The notes under the pieces are model-generated. The model was given only the letters and a program-made list of their open reading frames with translations, did not search any database and had not been told where the DNA came from. From Sabethes cyaneus (lineage: Eukaryota; Arthropoda; Insecta; Diptera; Culicidae): 64,000 nucleotides of DNA. Position 1 is the first letter of the stretch; every line of letters starts with the position of its first letter. A program made the translations under genes and the position numbers. Positions 48,280 through 58,900 of the stretch are shown in pieces. The stretch lies in the NCBI RefSeq assembly GCF_943734655.1, contig NC_071355.1, positions 238,276,027 to 238,340,026 on the forward strand. Reading direction: 5' to 3'.

Positions 48280-49429
48280 ATAAGATTAGATAGTATATAT
48301 TAGCTTATGTCATTAACCCCTCTAAGGTCTACATCATTTTTAGCACCGCAAAATTCACTAAAATGGCCATAACTTTTTTATTTTTCAATATTTTTTCACC
48401 AAACTTGGGAATTTTGCCGAAAATATTTTCTATTTTCATAATATCTATAGATAATGGCCGTATGCCATATGGTCCCGGAGTTATTCCGGAGTTCCTTGGG
48501 GGACCGAGATATGGCTTTTTTAGATAAAGTTGCCAAATATCTAAAATTTGTTTGAAATCTGTTGATTTTTGAAAACATACCATCGACTGTGGATATATCA
48601 GTTACTTTGCCGCAGTTATGAGCCATGGTGCGCGCCATCCGGATCCGGGGGACACTATAAATCCGGAACCGGTTCTCGTAACGGGACATTTCAGCATCAG
48701 TAAAGCATGTCGTGTCGCATATCAAAAAACATCAGCATTCGATAAAATAGCGATTGGTGATCATCTCATGTCTTTCAGAGGCCATATGGCCGATTCTATG
48801 TCCCGGACAAGTTCCTCCGAAATCCGTTCCGTGCTTGAATCAGAACAGAAACCCTCCCCGGACCCGGAACCGGTCATACGGCCTCTGAGAGACATGAGAT
48901 GATCACCAATCGCTATTTTATCGAATGCTAATGTTTTTTGATATGCGACACGACATGCTTTACTGATGCTGAAATGTCCCGTTACGGGAACCGGTTCCGG
49001 ATTCATAGTGTCCCCCGGATCCGAATGGTGCGCGCCATGGCTCATAACTGCGGCAAAGTAACTGATATGTAAACAGTCGATGGTATGTTTTCAAAAATCA
49101 ACAGATTTCAAACAAATTTTAGATATTTGGCAACTTTATCTAAAAAAGCCATATCTCGGTCCCCCAAGGAACTCCGGAATAACTCCGGGACCATATGGCA
49201 TACGGCCATTATCTATAGATATTATGAAAATAGAAAATATTTTCGGCAAAATTCCCAAGTTTGGTGAAAAAATATTGAAAAATAAAAAAGTTATGGCCAT
49301 TTTAGTAAATTTTGCGGCGCTAAAAATGGTGTAGACCTTAGAGGGGTTAATGTAACGAACTCTTGTAACTAAAATTGTAAAATTTTCTTTGGGGCGAACC
49401 AACCACTAAAATAAATAAATCATGTTATA
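48280..49429 (+). mobile_element. Short AATAAA-tailed retroposon with TCATG duplication, itself interrupted
   Basis: TCATG occurs at 48275-48279 and 49430-49434, and removing everything between rejoins the RT reading frame across the site. Without the inner palindrome the insert is only about 115 bp and ends in ATAAATAAA, like the 3' tail of a 5'-truncated non-LTR element or SINE. The sequence GGGGCGAACCAACCACTA precedes the tail. The family is not identified. Confidence 0.65.
48317..49346. mobile_element. TTAA-flanked palindromic element (piggyBac-like MITE), 1030 bp
   Basis: The tips are CCCCTCTAAGGTCTACATCA on the left and the mirrored TG.TGTAGACCTTAGAGGGG on the right, each bordered by TTAA (48313-48316 and 49347-49350). 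The arms are about 470 bp each (48317-~48785 and ~48877-49346), nearly identical, around a ~90-bp centre rich in CCGG. TTAA target sites and CCC-starting tips are hallmarks of piggyBac elements. With no transposase this would be a non-autonomous palindrome. A diverged half copy with the same tip lies at 28345-28729. Confidence 0.85.
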
Positions 49430-50439
49430 CTAAAGGTATGGACTGAGGAGGAACTAATGACGAACTGGTCGGAAAGACTCACATGCCCTATTTACAGAAA
49501 GGGTCATCGACTCGAATGCAGCAATTATCGAGACATTACTCTCCCCAACTATGACTGACGCCGTTGCAGGAAACTTTTATTGGCGAATGCCGGGGCGGTT
49601 TTCGAGAGGAACGCTCCACGATGGACCAAATAATCTCCTCGATAAATTCCAGGAACTCAACTTGCAGACTCACCATTTGTTTATAGACTTCAAGGCGGCA
49701 TACGATTCAGTTAAACGAAACGAGCTGTGGCAGATTATGCTTGAACATGGTTTTCCAACATAACTGATGGTTCATAATCAAGCGTCAGGATAGTGGATAA
49801 GACATCAGACTCGTTTGTGACTTTAGATGGTTTGAAGCAAGATGACGGGCTTTCGAATTAGCTGTTCAACATGGCATTGCAAAATGCTATTCGAAGGGAA
49901 GCCGGGCAGAGAAGCGGTATACCGCAATCATCACGAATTCTCATATGCTTCTAGGGTTTGTGGGCGACATCGTTCGAACATCGATGATTACGATGATGTT
50001 AACCGTAGAGCTGTGGAAAAGGCATTACATACATATTAAGAAGGAAGCTGCGAGGATAGGGCTTATCATAAACTCTGCCAAAAGGAAGTATATGGTGGCT
50101 GGTAGAGAGCGTGGTAGGCCTTCGGATGTTGCAACTGCGGTGGTACTGGTGACAGACGGAAATACTTTTGAAGTGGTCGACGAGTTTGTTTACCTTGGTA
50201 CGTTAGTGCGAGCCGCGTAGTAAAAAGGGAGATAGCGGCTGCCAACAGGGCCTTCTACGGATTACGTAACTTGCAACTTCGTGCAAAACTCGTAAGTAAA
50301 GTAAGTAAGTAAGCAGCTTTTACATTGTCCCCGCTGAGACGCACCATATTTCGCAGGCGTACAACAATACAGACTTAACGTTTGAGTTGAAAGTTCGGTT
50401 TTTGATACGTAGAAAAATCAGGATTGACCTGCAAAGGCC

Positions 50440-50995
50440 AATCTGGCCTTTCTGGTTCGCGTGATTATATCAGTCTTAATATAACCTCCGGGCATTACCT
50501 ACCTGGCAAGCTTTGAAAGGTTTCCACCTGCTCAACCTGTTGTCCCGCTAAAGTTGGTAAAGTTGGTGGGATTTCAGTGTTCACTACCATAGACTTTCCT
50601 ATATTCACTGTGAGACATGCTGCCTGGGAGCTCTCGGCGAGTTCATCTAATTTGCGAGCAAGACAATGTCATCGGCTTGGTCGAGGTCATCGTTAGATGG
50701 ATTCCAAGACAATCCTCGATTTGGTCTACTACCAATTGTTCCAATCAATGTCTTATCTATAACGATTAGAAACAGAAGCGGTGATAAAATCTAGCTCTGT
50801 CTTACGCCAGCAGGAACCCGTAGTTGTACGAAACCTTCGACGAAAACGCTTCGCACTGAGTTTCGATGAGATGATCTATCTTATCTAGAACTCCTGCACG
50901 GCTAAGTGGCACCCCCGATGTTTTCGAGGTTGGGTCGGTCGAACGCCTTTTCGAAGCCAACGAATACCAGCTCATCTCTCCTAGGCCATGGCGCC
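50440..50995 (-). pseudogene. Non-LTR retrotransposon RT relic (FEKAFDR type)
   Basis: Reading the minus strand from about 50975, ELVFVGFEKAFDRPNLENIG corresponds to RT domain A. Then come VSYNYGFLLA and a VRQ/ILSPLLFLIVIDKTLIGT block (about 50800-50740), RPNRGLSWNPSNDDLDQADD with IVLLAN (the ADD catalytic box, about 50690-50655), and NIGKS-like sequence near 50590. Several frameshifts and stops separate the blocks. It is convergent with the FKAAYD relic that ends near 50300 and belongs to a different ORF2 family. Confidence 0.8.
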
Positions 50996-50999
50996 CCAT

Positions 51000-52475
51000 G
51001 ACGCGTTCAACGTCCGCGTTGTTTGAGCCAATCTTCGCGTTGAAGTCGCTTAAGTTTGATTTAAATGTCCCCCTTCGGGATTTTCCCAGCCACGCTTTTC
51101 AGCTGGCTGTTAACACTCTCTTTCCCTGCAGTTCGACATCATCCTATATTCTACATCTGGTGACGATTATTTCTTCGTTTGTCGCTTAACACTTCATCAG
51201 GACCCTGAGATCAGTAGGAATCCAACTCCTCTTTCTCGAGCAGCATTTTCACCTCGTATGGCAGAGTAGAGCAAGACTTGCCCGGACGATAGCTTGTGCT
51301 CACCGCTATCCAGCCAACGGACCTTCCGTAGGATTTCATGTTCTTGTTCCGATTCGTGTCCATATTTTCATGCTAAAGCTCGTTTCCAATAACCCAAACA
51401 GATTTCTTCTTTCATTTTCTGTAAATTGGTAAGTTTTCCGGATACAGTAGATTGTTAGCCTAAGGTCCCCCTGATCCCACTGATGGGGCTGCCATCTTAG
51501 ATGCAGTAGGTGGGAGGCGGGAATTAGTGGCCAGAGATGATAGATTTGCACATGTTCATTCTTTGCCAGCCTCCTAGCAAATTTTTTTAGAGTCAATTAT
51601 AAAATTTGTCTGCTAACAGGAAACTCGTAAAACATGAAGATTTTTTAGAAATTCAAGAACAAAGAACGGATGAGTTGAGTCCAGAACCAACGGATGATTG
51701 ACCTAAGGCTACCTTAGGCACATTTTTGCTTGCAACACTAAGGAAAGCTTGAAAATCAGTTCTTCTTTCAAATGTAGTTGCCTTAAAAAGGGTCGTTTAG
51801 TTTGAATGTAAGGGGGTTCATGCACATGGTCCAGAGGATGCTCCGATCAACGAATCTAGCAATCGTATGAGCTGTTTAATGAGCCGTTGTGGAAATGACA
51901 TTTCGTGGGTACTTTTTCCAAAGGACCTAAGTGACATTAAGAGACTCTCTTTGGTGTCCCCTTTCTTCCGATTATTACAGCAACACAAATACATTTTAAA
52001 GAAAATTTTCCAAACATTTAGCTAACTAGTGACACCGCCAACCGATTCATACAAAGTTGACGTTTTAAAGTACATTGGTGCCGTTGGGAAAAGCGGACGA
52101 GGGGAAGTACTACTCCTCGTATCTTTCATTGTTATCGACGTCCTTTTGAAAAAGTACCTAAGATATTGAGGTTTATTTGTAGGTTTTTGAGTATTTCTGT
52201 TTTGTTAAGGTCTTTTTTATGAATATTTGAGAGCGATCACGTATACGTGATATGTGTGATATTATGTCATGTTTTAGATATTGAATAAATAAGTTGATTT
52301 AAGCTAACTCGAGGTTCAACTCTATTTTTTATATTTTTCCATACCCAATTTCTACCGCCCAAAAAAATATGTACATGTCATTTGACTGATAGTACATGTA
52401 CATGAAAATGTACAGTCAAGGAATTCTTTTACTTTCCTACAGAACACAAATATCGTCAACTTTAAGACACCATTC
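51000..52475. other. Spacer and probable 3' flank/UTR of the zinc-finger gene
   Basis: 51000-51600 may hold further RT-derived debris but nothing alignable. 51600-52300 shows no repeat or coding signal. The part next to 52476 would be 3' UTR of the minus-strand zinc-finger gene. TTTATT at 52172-52177 reads AATAAA on that strand, about 300 nt past the stop codon, a plausible polyadenylation signal. Confidence 0.35.
52172..52177 (-). terminator. Candidate AATAAA polyadenylation signal of the zinc-finger gene
   Basis: AATAAA occurs on the minus strand about 300 nt downstream of the stop at 52476. It is position-consistent, but a 6-mer in AT-rich DNA is weak evidence by itself. Confidence 0.3.
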
Positions 52476-55400
52476 TCAGCAGTTCTGCAGCAAAAATTCT
52501 TTAACCTGTTGCTGTTCCACCGTATATTCAACATACACAACCGTCACATCATTCCTATCGCCACAAACTTCAATCATCTGCAGTTGTTGACCGGCTGGCT
52601 GAATCAACTGTTGTTGTTGTTGTTGAGGTTGGGACTCCTCTGCCAGAGGCAGTACGTTGCTGCTATCCACCGTGATCACAGTTGTTTCCACTTCCGGTGC
52701 CGGTGGTACAGGTAGAGCATCCAAAAGCTGATGATGTGCTTTCAAGTGGTACTTCATATATTTTACATTCTTAAATCGCCGATCACATCGAGTGCAGGGA
52801 ACCGGTAGCTCACAGCTGTGCAGTGACATGTGAATCTGCAGCGCCGAAGGCGAAAGAAAGCTACGCCCGCACACCGTACAAACGTGGCTCGGACCCAGAT
52901 CCTCGTTAACGGTAACGTTGTGCTGCTTAGCTTCGTGCACCAGAATCAGCTTCCGTCGAGTGGATCCCTTGTCGCAGAAGCGACACTTAAACCGGTACTC
53001 TTTCGTGTGATTTTGCTCGTGTCGAATTTTGTCCTGTTTCACGATGAACTTTTTGTCACAATACGAACATGCAAAGTTGCGATCGTCGGCGTGAAGCTTC
53101 ATGTGTAGCTTCAGACATATTTTGCCCTTTAACTTTTTTCCGCAGAGGTCGCAGGTAATCTCCCGCTCTGCCAACGCGGCAGTGCCGAGCTGTTCTGCGT
53201 GAGCAATCCTCAGATGGGCCGTCATACCGTTGCGTTGTGCGAAGGACTTGCCGCAAAATTCGCACTGATGTCGCTTCTGCTGCTGGTGTATCTGAGCGTG
53301 CACCTTCAACTGGGTGTGCAGTTTAAAGCCTTTTCCGCACACGTCGCACACGTAGCTAGCCTCCACGTGCACGCGCTTCTTGTGGTAGTTCATATCCTTC
53401 ACATTGGCGAAGGCTTTCTGACAAACATCACAATTGAAGCGCTGAAATTCCTGGTGAACTGACCGGTGACAGTCCAGCCCATGCTGACTGTGGTACGCTT
53501 TCCCGCACAGCTCACACTTATAGTACGGTTGCCGGTTGACGAAAATGCTTCTCGTGCAGGTATGAGTTTTCAGTTCCTCGGCGTAGATGAACTTTTTCTT
53601 GCACGACTGGCACTGTTGCAGTTCGCTTTCGTTGAACTGCAGCTTGTGGACGTGCTTGAAGTGGTACACCATGTTGCGCCAGTCGCTGAAACTTTTGTCG
53701 CATTCGTTACAAAAGTGCGTCCGGCCTTTCTTCGGTGGTTGGTGCTCGGTTTTTGGTTCCCGTATGCCGTGCACCTTCTCCCGGTGAGCCACCAACCAGT
53801 ACCGATGGGCGAACGATTTGTTGTCACACTGGTCGCAGGGGAATGGTTTCTGCTTGGTGGGTTTTCGACTAGTGGGTGCTTTTTTGTCCTTTGTAAATTT
53901 CTCAGACTTTTTCTCTGGCTCGGAATTTAACACTACTGAGTCAAGTTCAACTTGGCTTTCTAACGGAGGTTCGGATTCAACGGACCCAGCTTCAAAATCT
54001 GCGTTTTCGTTATCACTGGAAGAGTTATCCATACTGGGTTGGACTGGTTCTGGCCACTCACTGGGTGCTGTTACTTTATCGTGCTAAAATTGCAAATACA
54101 AAGTTTGTAGTGGAGTTTTCTTACTTAAGAGATAATTTGCTCACGTCTTCTTTATCATCAGTTATCCCTGGTTGATGAACTTTGTTTTCCGATTTTAATT
54201 CTTCTGCTCTAAACGAATCCTTTTCATTTAATAGATCAGGGCCTTCTAGGGCAAGCTGAAAATTAAATTGATTACTAGTTTAAAGTTTCTTAAAAAATTA
54301 ACTTACTTTAATCAGATCTCTGGAATCTTTAGGCAGTGTGTCCTTCAAACAAATCTCATCGACAACCTCCCTCTGTGATTGACTTTCATCATCAGTCGTT
54401 TCAAATTTCGCAGTCTTTGCTTCCACCTCCTCGGGAATGTTTTCAGGGTCAGCTTGATTGGCAGATGTTTCGTCCGGCGCATCTGCATTACTCTCCAAGT
54501 TAGCACTTTCTTCCACCGCAGGACGCTCAGCTAAATGCTCCAAACCAAGAAAAGGACAATGCTTATTCCTCCTAATTCTCGTCTTCGGTTTGCTGGCTTC
54601 CTCTAGCCTATCCTTCCGGCGTCCCTGTTTGCCAACAATCCGTTCCAACCCCAGAACCTCCCAGTGCCGACTACGTTCATGATTCTGCAGCGCCTTCTCC
54701 GTTACAAACTGCAGCGTACAGTGCGTACACCGATGCTGTCCCTCGTGAACCCGCACATGGTGACTCAACGCTCTTTTAGTTTCGAAACTTTGCCCACAGT
54801 GACCGCACACATGCTCCCGCTCGGGATGACCTTGTTGGAGATGTTTCTCCAGCAGTTCTTGCTTCCGAAAACGCCTTCCGCACTCATCGCAAGACAAGCC
54901 CTTATCTCCGGTGGCACACCGCTGCTCGTGTGACCGTAGGCTCTCGATTCGAGCGAACGACTTGCCGCAGACACTGCAAACGTGCGGTCGCACTCCGTGC
55001 GTAGTCATATGCAATCGCAAGTTGGCCTTGCGAGCGAATATCATGGGACACTCCTGGCACCGGTAGGTCGGACCAGCACTGTGCTTCAGGATCATGTGCA
55101 CGCGTCGGCCTTCTCGGCTCCGAAACACGGCATTGCACTTTTCGCAAGGCAGTGCATCTTTTTCTGCCGCACCATCGGCGGCGTCCGAATGTTGCTCCTG
55201 ATTTGGCACCTGTTTCCGGTGAGTCTTTTCGTGTGTTTGCAGCAATTTTGTACTTTTGAAGGATTTGTCACACTGCTTGCAGTGTTGTTGTTCGGCTTTG
55301 CTTGTCGTGGCTTCAGATTTAGGGCAGTGGACGGTTGCGATGTGTCGCTCACATTGCCGACTTGAGCGAAATGACTTTCGACAGGTTGGACATGTGGATG

Positions 55401-55700
55401 TCTTGGTCTATGAAAGTATAGAAAAAAAATTAGAATTATTGACATGGTATAATTTAATATTTGCGCAATTGTTTCCTGTTTCTCAATCATCATGACTACT
55501 TGTTTCACATTTTCTATTAGGATCTTTTGTATCCTTTTCGTAAACTAGAATACGCTATGCTTAGCTTCATCAATTCTTTAAGCAATATTTGACCAAATAT
55601 TGAACCAAATTACTGTTCTAACAAGATTAACACTTACACCATCATTGCTCGAGCCAATTACGGTCTCCGATTCCGCGGACTCCACCAAAGTTTTTGCCAT
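52476..55700 (-). CDS. Multi-exon C2H2 zinc-finger protein, about 960 aa
   Basis: Proposed exons, all phase 0: 55700-55638 (21 codons; ATG with A at -3 and G at +4), 55407-54307 (367), 54255-54145 (37) and 54083-52476 (535 plus stop). Introns begin GT and end AG: 230, 51 and 61 nt; donors are GTAAGT, GTAAGT and GTGAGC. Exon 2 holds about eight C2H2 fingers (from CPTCRKSFRSSRQCERH to CTHCTLQFVTEKALQNH), one ending Cys instead of His, then a basic/acidic tail. Exon 4 starts with an acidic Ser/Glu linker, then about eleven or twelve fingers (CDQCDNKSFAHRYWLVAH to CTRCDRRFKNVKYMKYH, one degenerate) and a Gln-rich C-terminus. C2H2 arrays of this type are nuclear sequence-specific DNA-binding proteins. 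No ZAD or BTB domain is visible. Alternative: two adjacent genes, the second starting at ATG 54032; the matching phases favour one. Confidence 0.75.
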
Positions 55701-56905
55701 ATTCGCGCACTATCAGTTAAAGAATTTCATTGCACGTTAGTCAGTCGACAAGAGATTCCACGACTGAAACTAGAATTCCACACAAGAACCTGATTTCCAA
55801 ATCAAGTATTCGATCATCATCTTAAAATATTCACGCTTGTTGCTGGTTCCTGGCTGCTGCTGTTCCGTTACTTTTTGTTGCTTCTTGATTCTGATTGGTT
55901 GTTGATGCTGATGTTGTTGTTGGCTTCTTTGCTGGAAGCAAACTGTCAAACAATAATAAACATTACGCACGCACATTTTGGCTGCGTACGCCGTGGCGAG
56001 CTCTTGCTGGCTGTCAGAAGCAGCTGATCGTTGAACAAAGGGGTATTTGCGGGGCATTTGGGGCAAAAGGCTAAATACTTCAAAATCTCAAGTCAAAATT
56101 AAATATGTATTTCCACGCACTTGAATTTAAATCGAGATTAAAGTTTGAGTTTGCGTGTGCGCAAAATTTTTTCGGGAAGTGAAAAATCCAAATTTTATCA
56201 CTAATTGCATTTGGGAACGACGAAATCCTCGGTGGTGTTCTCGCCGTGTTCTTTTTACCAGTACCCCAAGTCGCTTTGAACCAGGGGGGGGGGGGGAGCT
56301 TGGCGTAGTCTCTTGTGAAAACCACTACTCTAGTCACACTCGGGCCTAGTATTTCCAGACTGTCAAAACCAATGGGCCTGAGAGAATCACCTCGTAGAGT
56401 TTTTGCTTTGACCATCTGTTTGGTTCCACTGGCCCCATTGGTGGGTACCCTGATTATCAAAATTCTTGTAGTTTTGAGACTCAATGCGAGCGAACTTCCA
56501 CTTTAATTTTGTTAGTACTGATCTCACAAATTAATGTGCTGGCTTATGATTTGACGATCAATGCATGAGAAATGTCTCATTTAGACACATTTATCCATCA
56601 CTCAAAATAAATTTCACGTCGAAATCATAGGAAAAGTTATGTGAATATTTTCCATCCAGCTTTCCTGTACTAATTACGTGATTTTCAGGTAGTTCGCACG
56701 CATACTAATGCGTTAACGTGAAAATCAAATAGATGTTATTTTTTTCCAATAACAGTCAGCTGAAAATCACGTAACTGCCTATCCTGAAATTTACACGTGG
56801 AAAGGACGTGTGGATTATTTTGAGTGATGAAGAACACTCCCAGGAACATATAACAAAATTTAGTTTTGCATTTAAATTGCCTACAACTTCGATATTATAA
56901 CAACA
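55701..56905. other. 5' flank of the zinc-finger gene and spacer
   Basis: On the minus strand, 55770-56066 is CAA/CAG-rich (Gln-rich in one frame) and may be 5' UTR or low-complexity DNA. Stops lie between it and the ATG at 55700. A G-run lies at about 56284-56297. The tail of 56560-56850 has an inverted TCACGTAA/TTACGTGA pair around AAAATCACGT words. No separate gene is supported. Confidence 0.35.
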
Positions 56906-57491
56906 TTCCCAAGTAACAACGGTAGCTGAATTGCAAGAGCAATGGCTGTTTACGGTTTGGTTTAAGGCGATTAAAACTGCATAAGATAAGCAAATAAATG
57001 ATGTTTAAATACGCGATGTTTAAGCTACTTTAAGTTTTTCAAACCAGTTCTCTCCCAAAAGCTGATAAACCGCTATTAAGACTTTTAAGACTTCTAAACA
57101 GCCATAAACATCAAACCGTTTTACGGCTGGTTAAAGGTGTTAAAGTGTAGAGTGGAAGCTTTCATTAGGCTCAGAGCTTTCAAACTACTTTAAGACTGCT
57201 TAAGAGTGTTAAAGTGGGTTTACAAGCTTCTACCAAGTTTTCTTTCGGCTCACAGCACACATACTGTCAGATCATAGAATTTCGCAATTCGGCTGACAGC
57301 AAAAGTTTGTCAGTTATCGACATCATCGACTGCTTCACGCTAGGCGAGCTAGGCTTTAGGTGTAAAGATATTCTCAATATCTGTTCTGCAGATGCAAATG
57401 GGGCGGATCATATGGTGAGTGCTTATGGATCAAAAGATGGCGGGTTCAATTTCCGGAAAAGACATGCATTTTTAATTAGCTCGCTTACTTA

Positions 57492-57733
57492 TAGCGAATT
57501 CATAAATTAACCTGGGTTCGTGCCAACTCGAACCCGAAATTTATGAACGATACGGGCAGTTTGACAGATCGACCCGTAAACCGTAATGCTAGACAGTTTT
57601 AACCTGCGCTTCAAACTGAATACTGTCAGTTTAACCGAGATGCAATTTCGGTTAATTCATGAACGCTTTGACAGCACTTCGATTAAAACTGAGTGCTAAT
57701 CGACCTGAGCCAGGTTAATTTATGAATTCGCTA
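57492..57733. mobile_element. 242-bp MITE with TTA duplication (PIF/Harbinger-like)
   Basis: TAGCGAATTCATAAATTAAC followed by CTGG at the left is exactly mirrored at the right (57710-57733), giving ~24-bp inverted tips. TTA flanks both sides (57489-57491 and 57734-57736). Three-base TWA duplications are characteristic of PIF/Harbinger elements. It is non-coding. Confidence 0.75.
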
Positions 57734-58065
57734 TTAGACGAATTAAAGTTATTCGGAATTAAAAATATCGCGTTCACGGTGTAAAATAAAAATGACGCGT
57801 TCCATTTTTTTTAATTTAAAAATAGATTATTTTTTTGCTGCATAAAGGTTGATGAAGCGTTTATTAAGCGATTGGAAAACTATTTCTCGTTCTAAAAATA
57901 GAATTGACGGCATTGCGCAAATTGGCCATTTAAAAGCGCAAAAATGTTTCTATTAAGCTTCATTGCAGCTTCGAAAGCAGCTATTAATTAGCCTGAAGCT
58001 TGATAAAATCACCAGATTTAGATGTTTAAGAACTGAAAAAAGGTTTTTATTTATAAACCTAAACC

Positions 58066-58366
58066 ACAGACTAACAGACGTAACACTTCGAACCAATTTT
58101 CTAACAATACATCGTTTCATTGACATCACTAAAGCTTGGAAAAAACATTAGCATCACCTGGTGTAGTCTTCGCGCTACGCAGAGCAGGTCGCTATAAATT
58201 TAGCAATGCTATAAATTTACTTGTATATTTTCTGACAACAGCGCCAGCGCAGGGGAGCGGCGTTCTCGTGCAGCGACTGTTTGAGTCTTGGCTTAAGTGA
58301 AAATTTGAAATGATCGTTTTTATTGGCTTTGGAATGGGGCTTCAGTGTTACGTCTGTTAGTCTGTG
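58066..58366. mobile_element. ~300-bp MITE with 8-bp direct flanks (hAT-like)
   Basis: ACAGACTAACAGACGTAACA on the left is mirrored by TGTTACGTCTGTTAGTCTGT on the right, about 22-23 bp inverted tips. CCTAAACC occurs at 58058-58065 and 58367-58374. Eight-base duplications are typical of hAT elements. One base at the left junction is ambiguous between tip and flank. It is non-coding. Confidence 0.7.
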
Positions 58367-58515
58367 CCTAAACCATAGATCAGCCACAGGTTGAATAAAA
58401 TCAGCTATAAAAGCGTTTGATCAGCCTGAAAGTGTTACTCGGGTAGTGTGAAATCAAGGGTAAACCGCTTAGAACATTGTTGCAGGCTCAATTTAGGGAA
58501 CAGCACATAGTGGCC

Positions 58516-58762
58516 TGTAGAAGAGTCGACAATTACAGCTATCGAAGCGCATCTGCGCACCCCCCGCATTTATGCTATCAACAATATTTTATATGCCACT
58601 TACTGGTACAATCTTTATCATTACCAATCGAGCGTTTTGCGCAATCAGAATACGTTTTACCTGTTTAATGTAAATATAAGTCGTTAGAGTTACGCGCGAG
58701 TTATTCCTTCCACCCGTATCCGAACGCTGGATTTTCCCTGTGATATATCTAGTCTGCCATCA
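58516..58762 (+). repeat. 5' LTR of the copia element (247 bp)
   Basis: It runs from TGTAGAAGAGTCGAC to TCTGCCATCA and is identical base for base to the 3' LTR as far as I could compare. It should carry the promoter. No clear TATA box or AATAAA was recognised in it. Confidence 0.97.
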
Positions 58763-58778
58763 GGGTTATGGGCCCAGC
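58763..58778 (+). other. Primer-binding site, initiator tRNA-Met internal half
   Basis: GGGTTATGGGCCCAGC directly follows the 5' LTR. It is complementary to the anticodon-stem region of insect initiator tRNA-Met. Drosophila copia is known to prime from such an internal tRNA-iMet fragment rather than the tRNA 3' end. Sixteen bases match. Confidence 0.9.
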
Positions 58779-58900
58779 TAGATCGGGTTGAGAAGAAGAT
58801 ATATTCCGAGACGTGCTCCGTGATATTTCCACTCACACGAGAGTGAAGACAATCGTTGTGAAAAGATCGATTGTTGGCGCGAACAATAGACCGTGATACA

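Larger units (their letters stand above)
47650..50300 (+). pseudogene. Non-LTR retrotransposon ORF2 relic (FKAAYD family), split by nested insertions
   Basis: The plus-strand order matches an ORF2 from the endonuclease-RT linker to beyond the RT. SEWFDVECQQVTDEK ... YRDLRAAEKRLHHHKKRQ lies at about 47740-47900, ITIEVDGQAVDPPTLDEV at about 48118, and AAGKDGIPAELLKYGS at about 48200. After the insertion at 48280-49429 come HVILKVWTEEELMTNWSE (about 49433), CPIYRKG, LFIDFKAAYDSVKRNELWQI (about 49680), SFVTLDGLKQ and KEAARIGLIINSAKRKYMVA. Then come VVDEFVYLGTLV and IAAANRAFYGLR. Many frameshifts are present. The catalytic xADD box reads FVGD, so the enzyme is inactive. Endonuclease and ORF1 are not recognisable upstream. 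Confidence 0.85.
56908..58443. mobile_element. CCCAAGTAAC-ended non-autonomous element with nested MITEs
   Basis: The left tip is CCCAAGTAACA at 56908 and the right tip GTGTTACTCGGG ends at 58443, its imperfect inverse. The interior is AT-rich with repeated AAGCTT.TAA and GTTTAAG words and no coding frame. Two smaller elements (57492-57733 and 58066-58366) lie inside. GGTTCAATTTCC near 57448 is B-box-like, as in the CCCAAGTAACC element at 1757. No target duplication is evident, so borders are tentative. Confidence 0.45.

Noticed and set aside
48329..49402. Paired frames of 84-109 codons on both strands
   Set aside because: They are mirror images produced by the palindromic element's two arms.
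53056..53930. Plus-strand frames of 66-154 codons opposite the zinc fingers
   Set aside because: Antisense shadows of the conserved C2H2 coding sequence.
55770..56066. Gln-rich 98-codon minus-strand frame upstream of the zinc-finger gene
   Set aside because: CAA/CAG low complexity with stops before the ATG at 55700; more likely 5' UTR or spacer than a separate gene.
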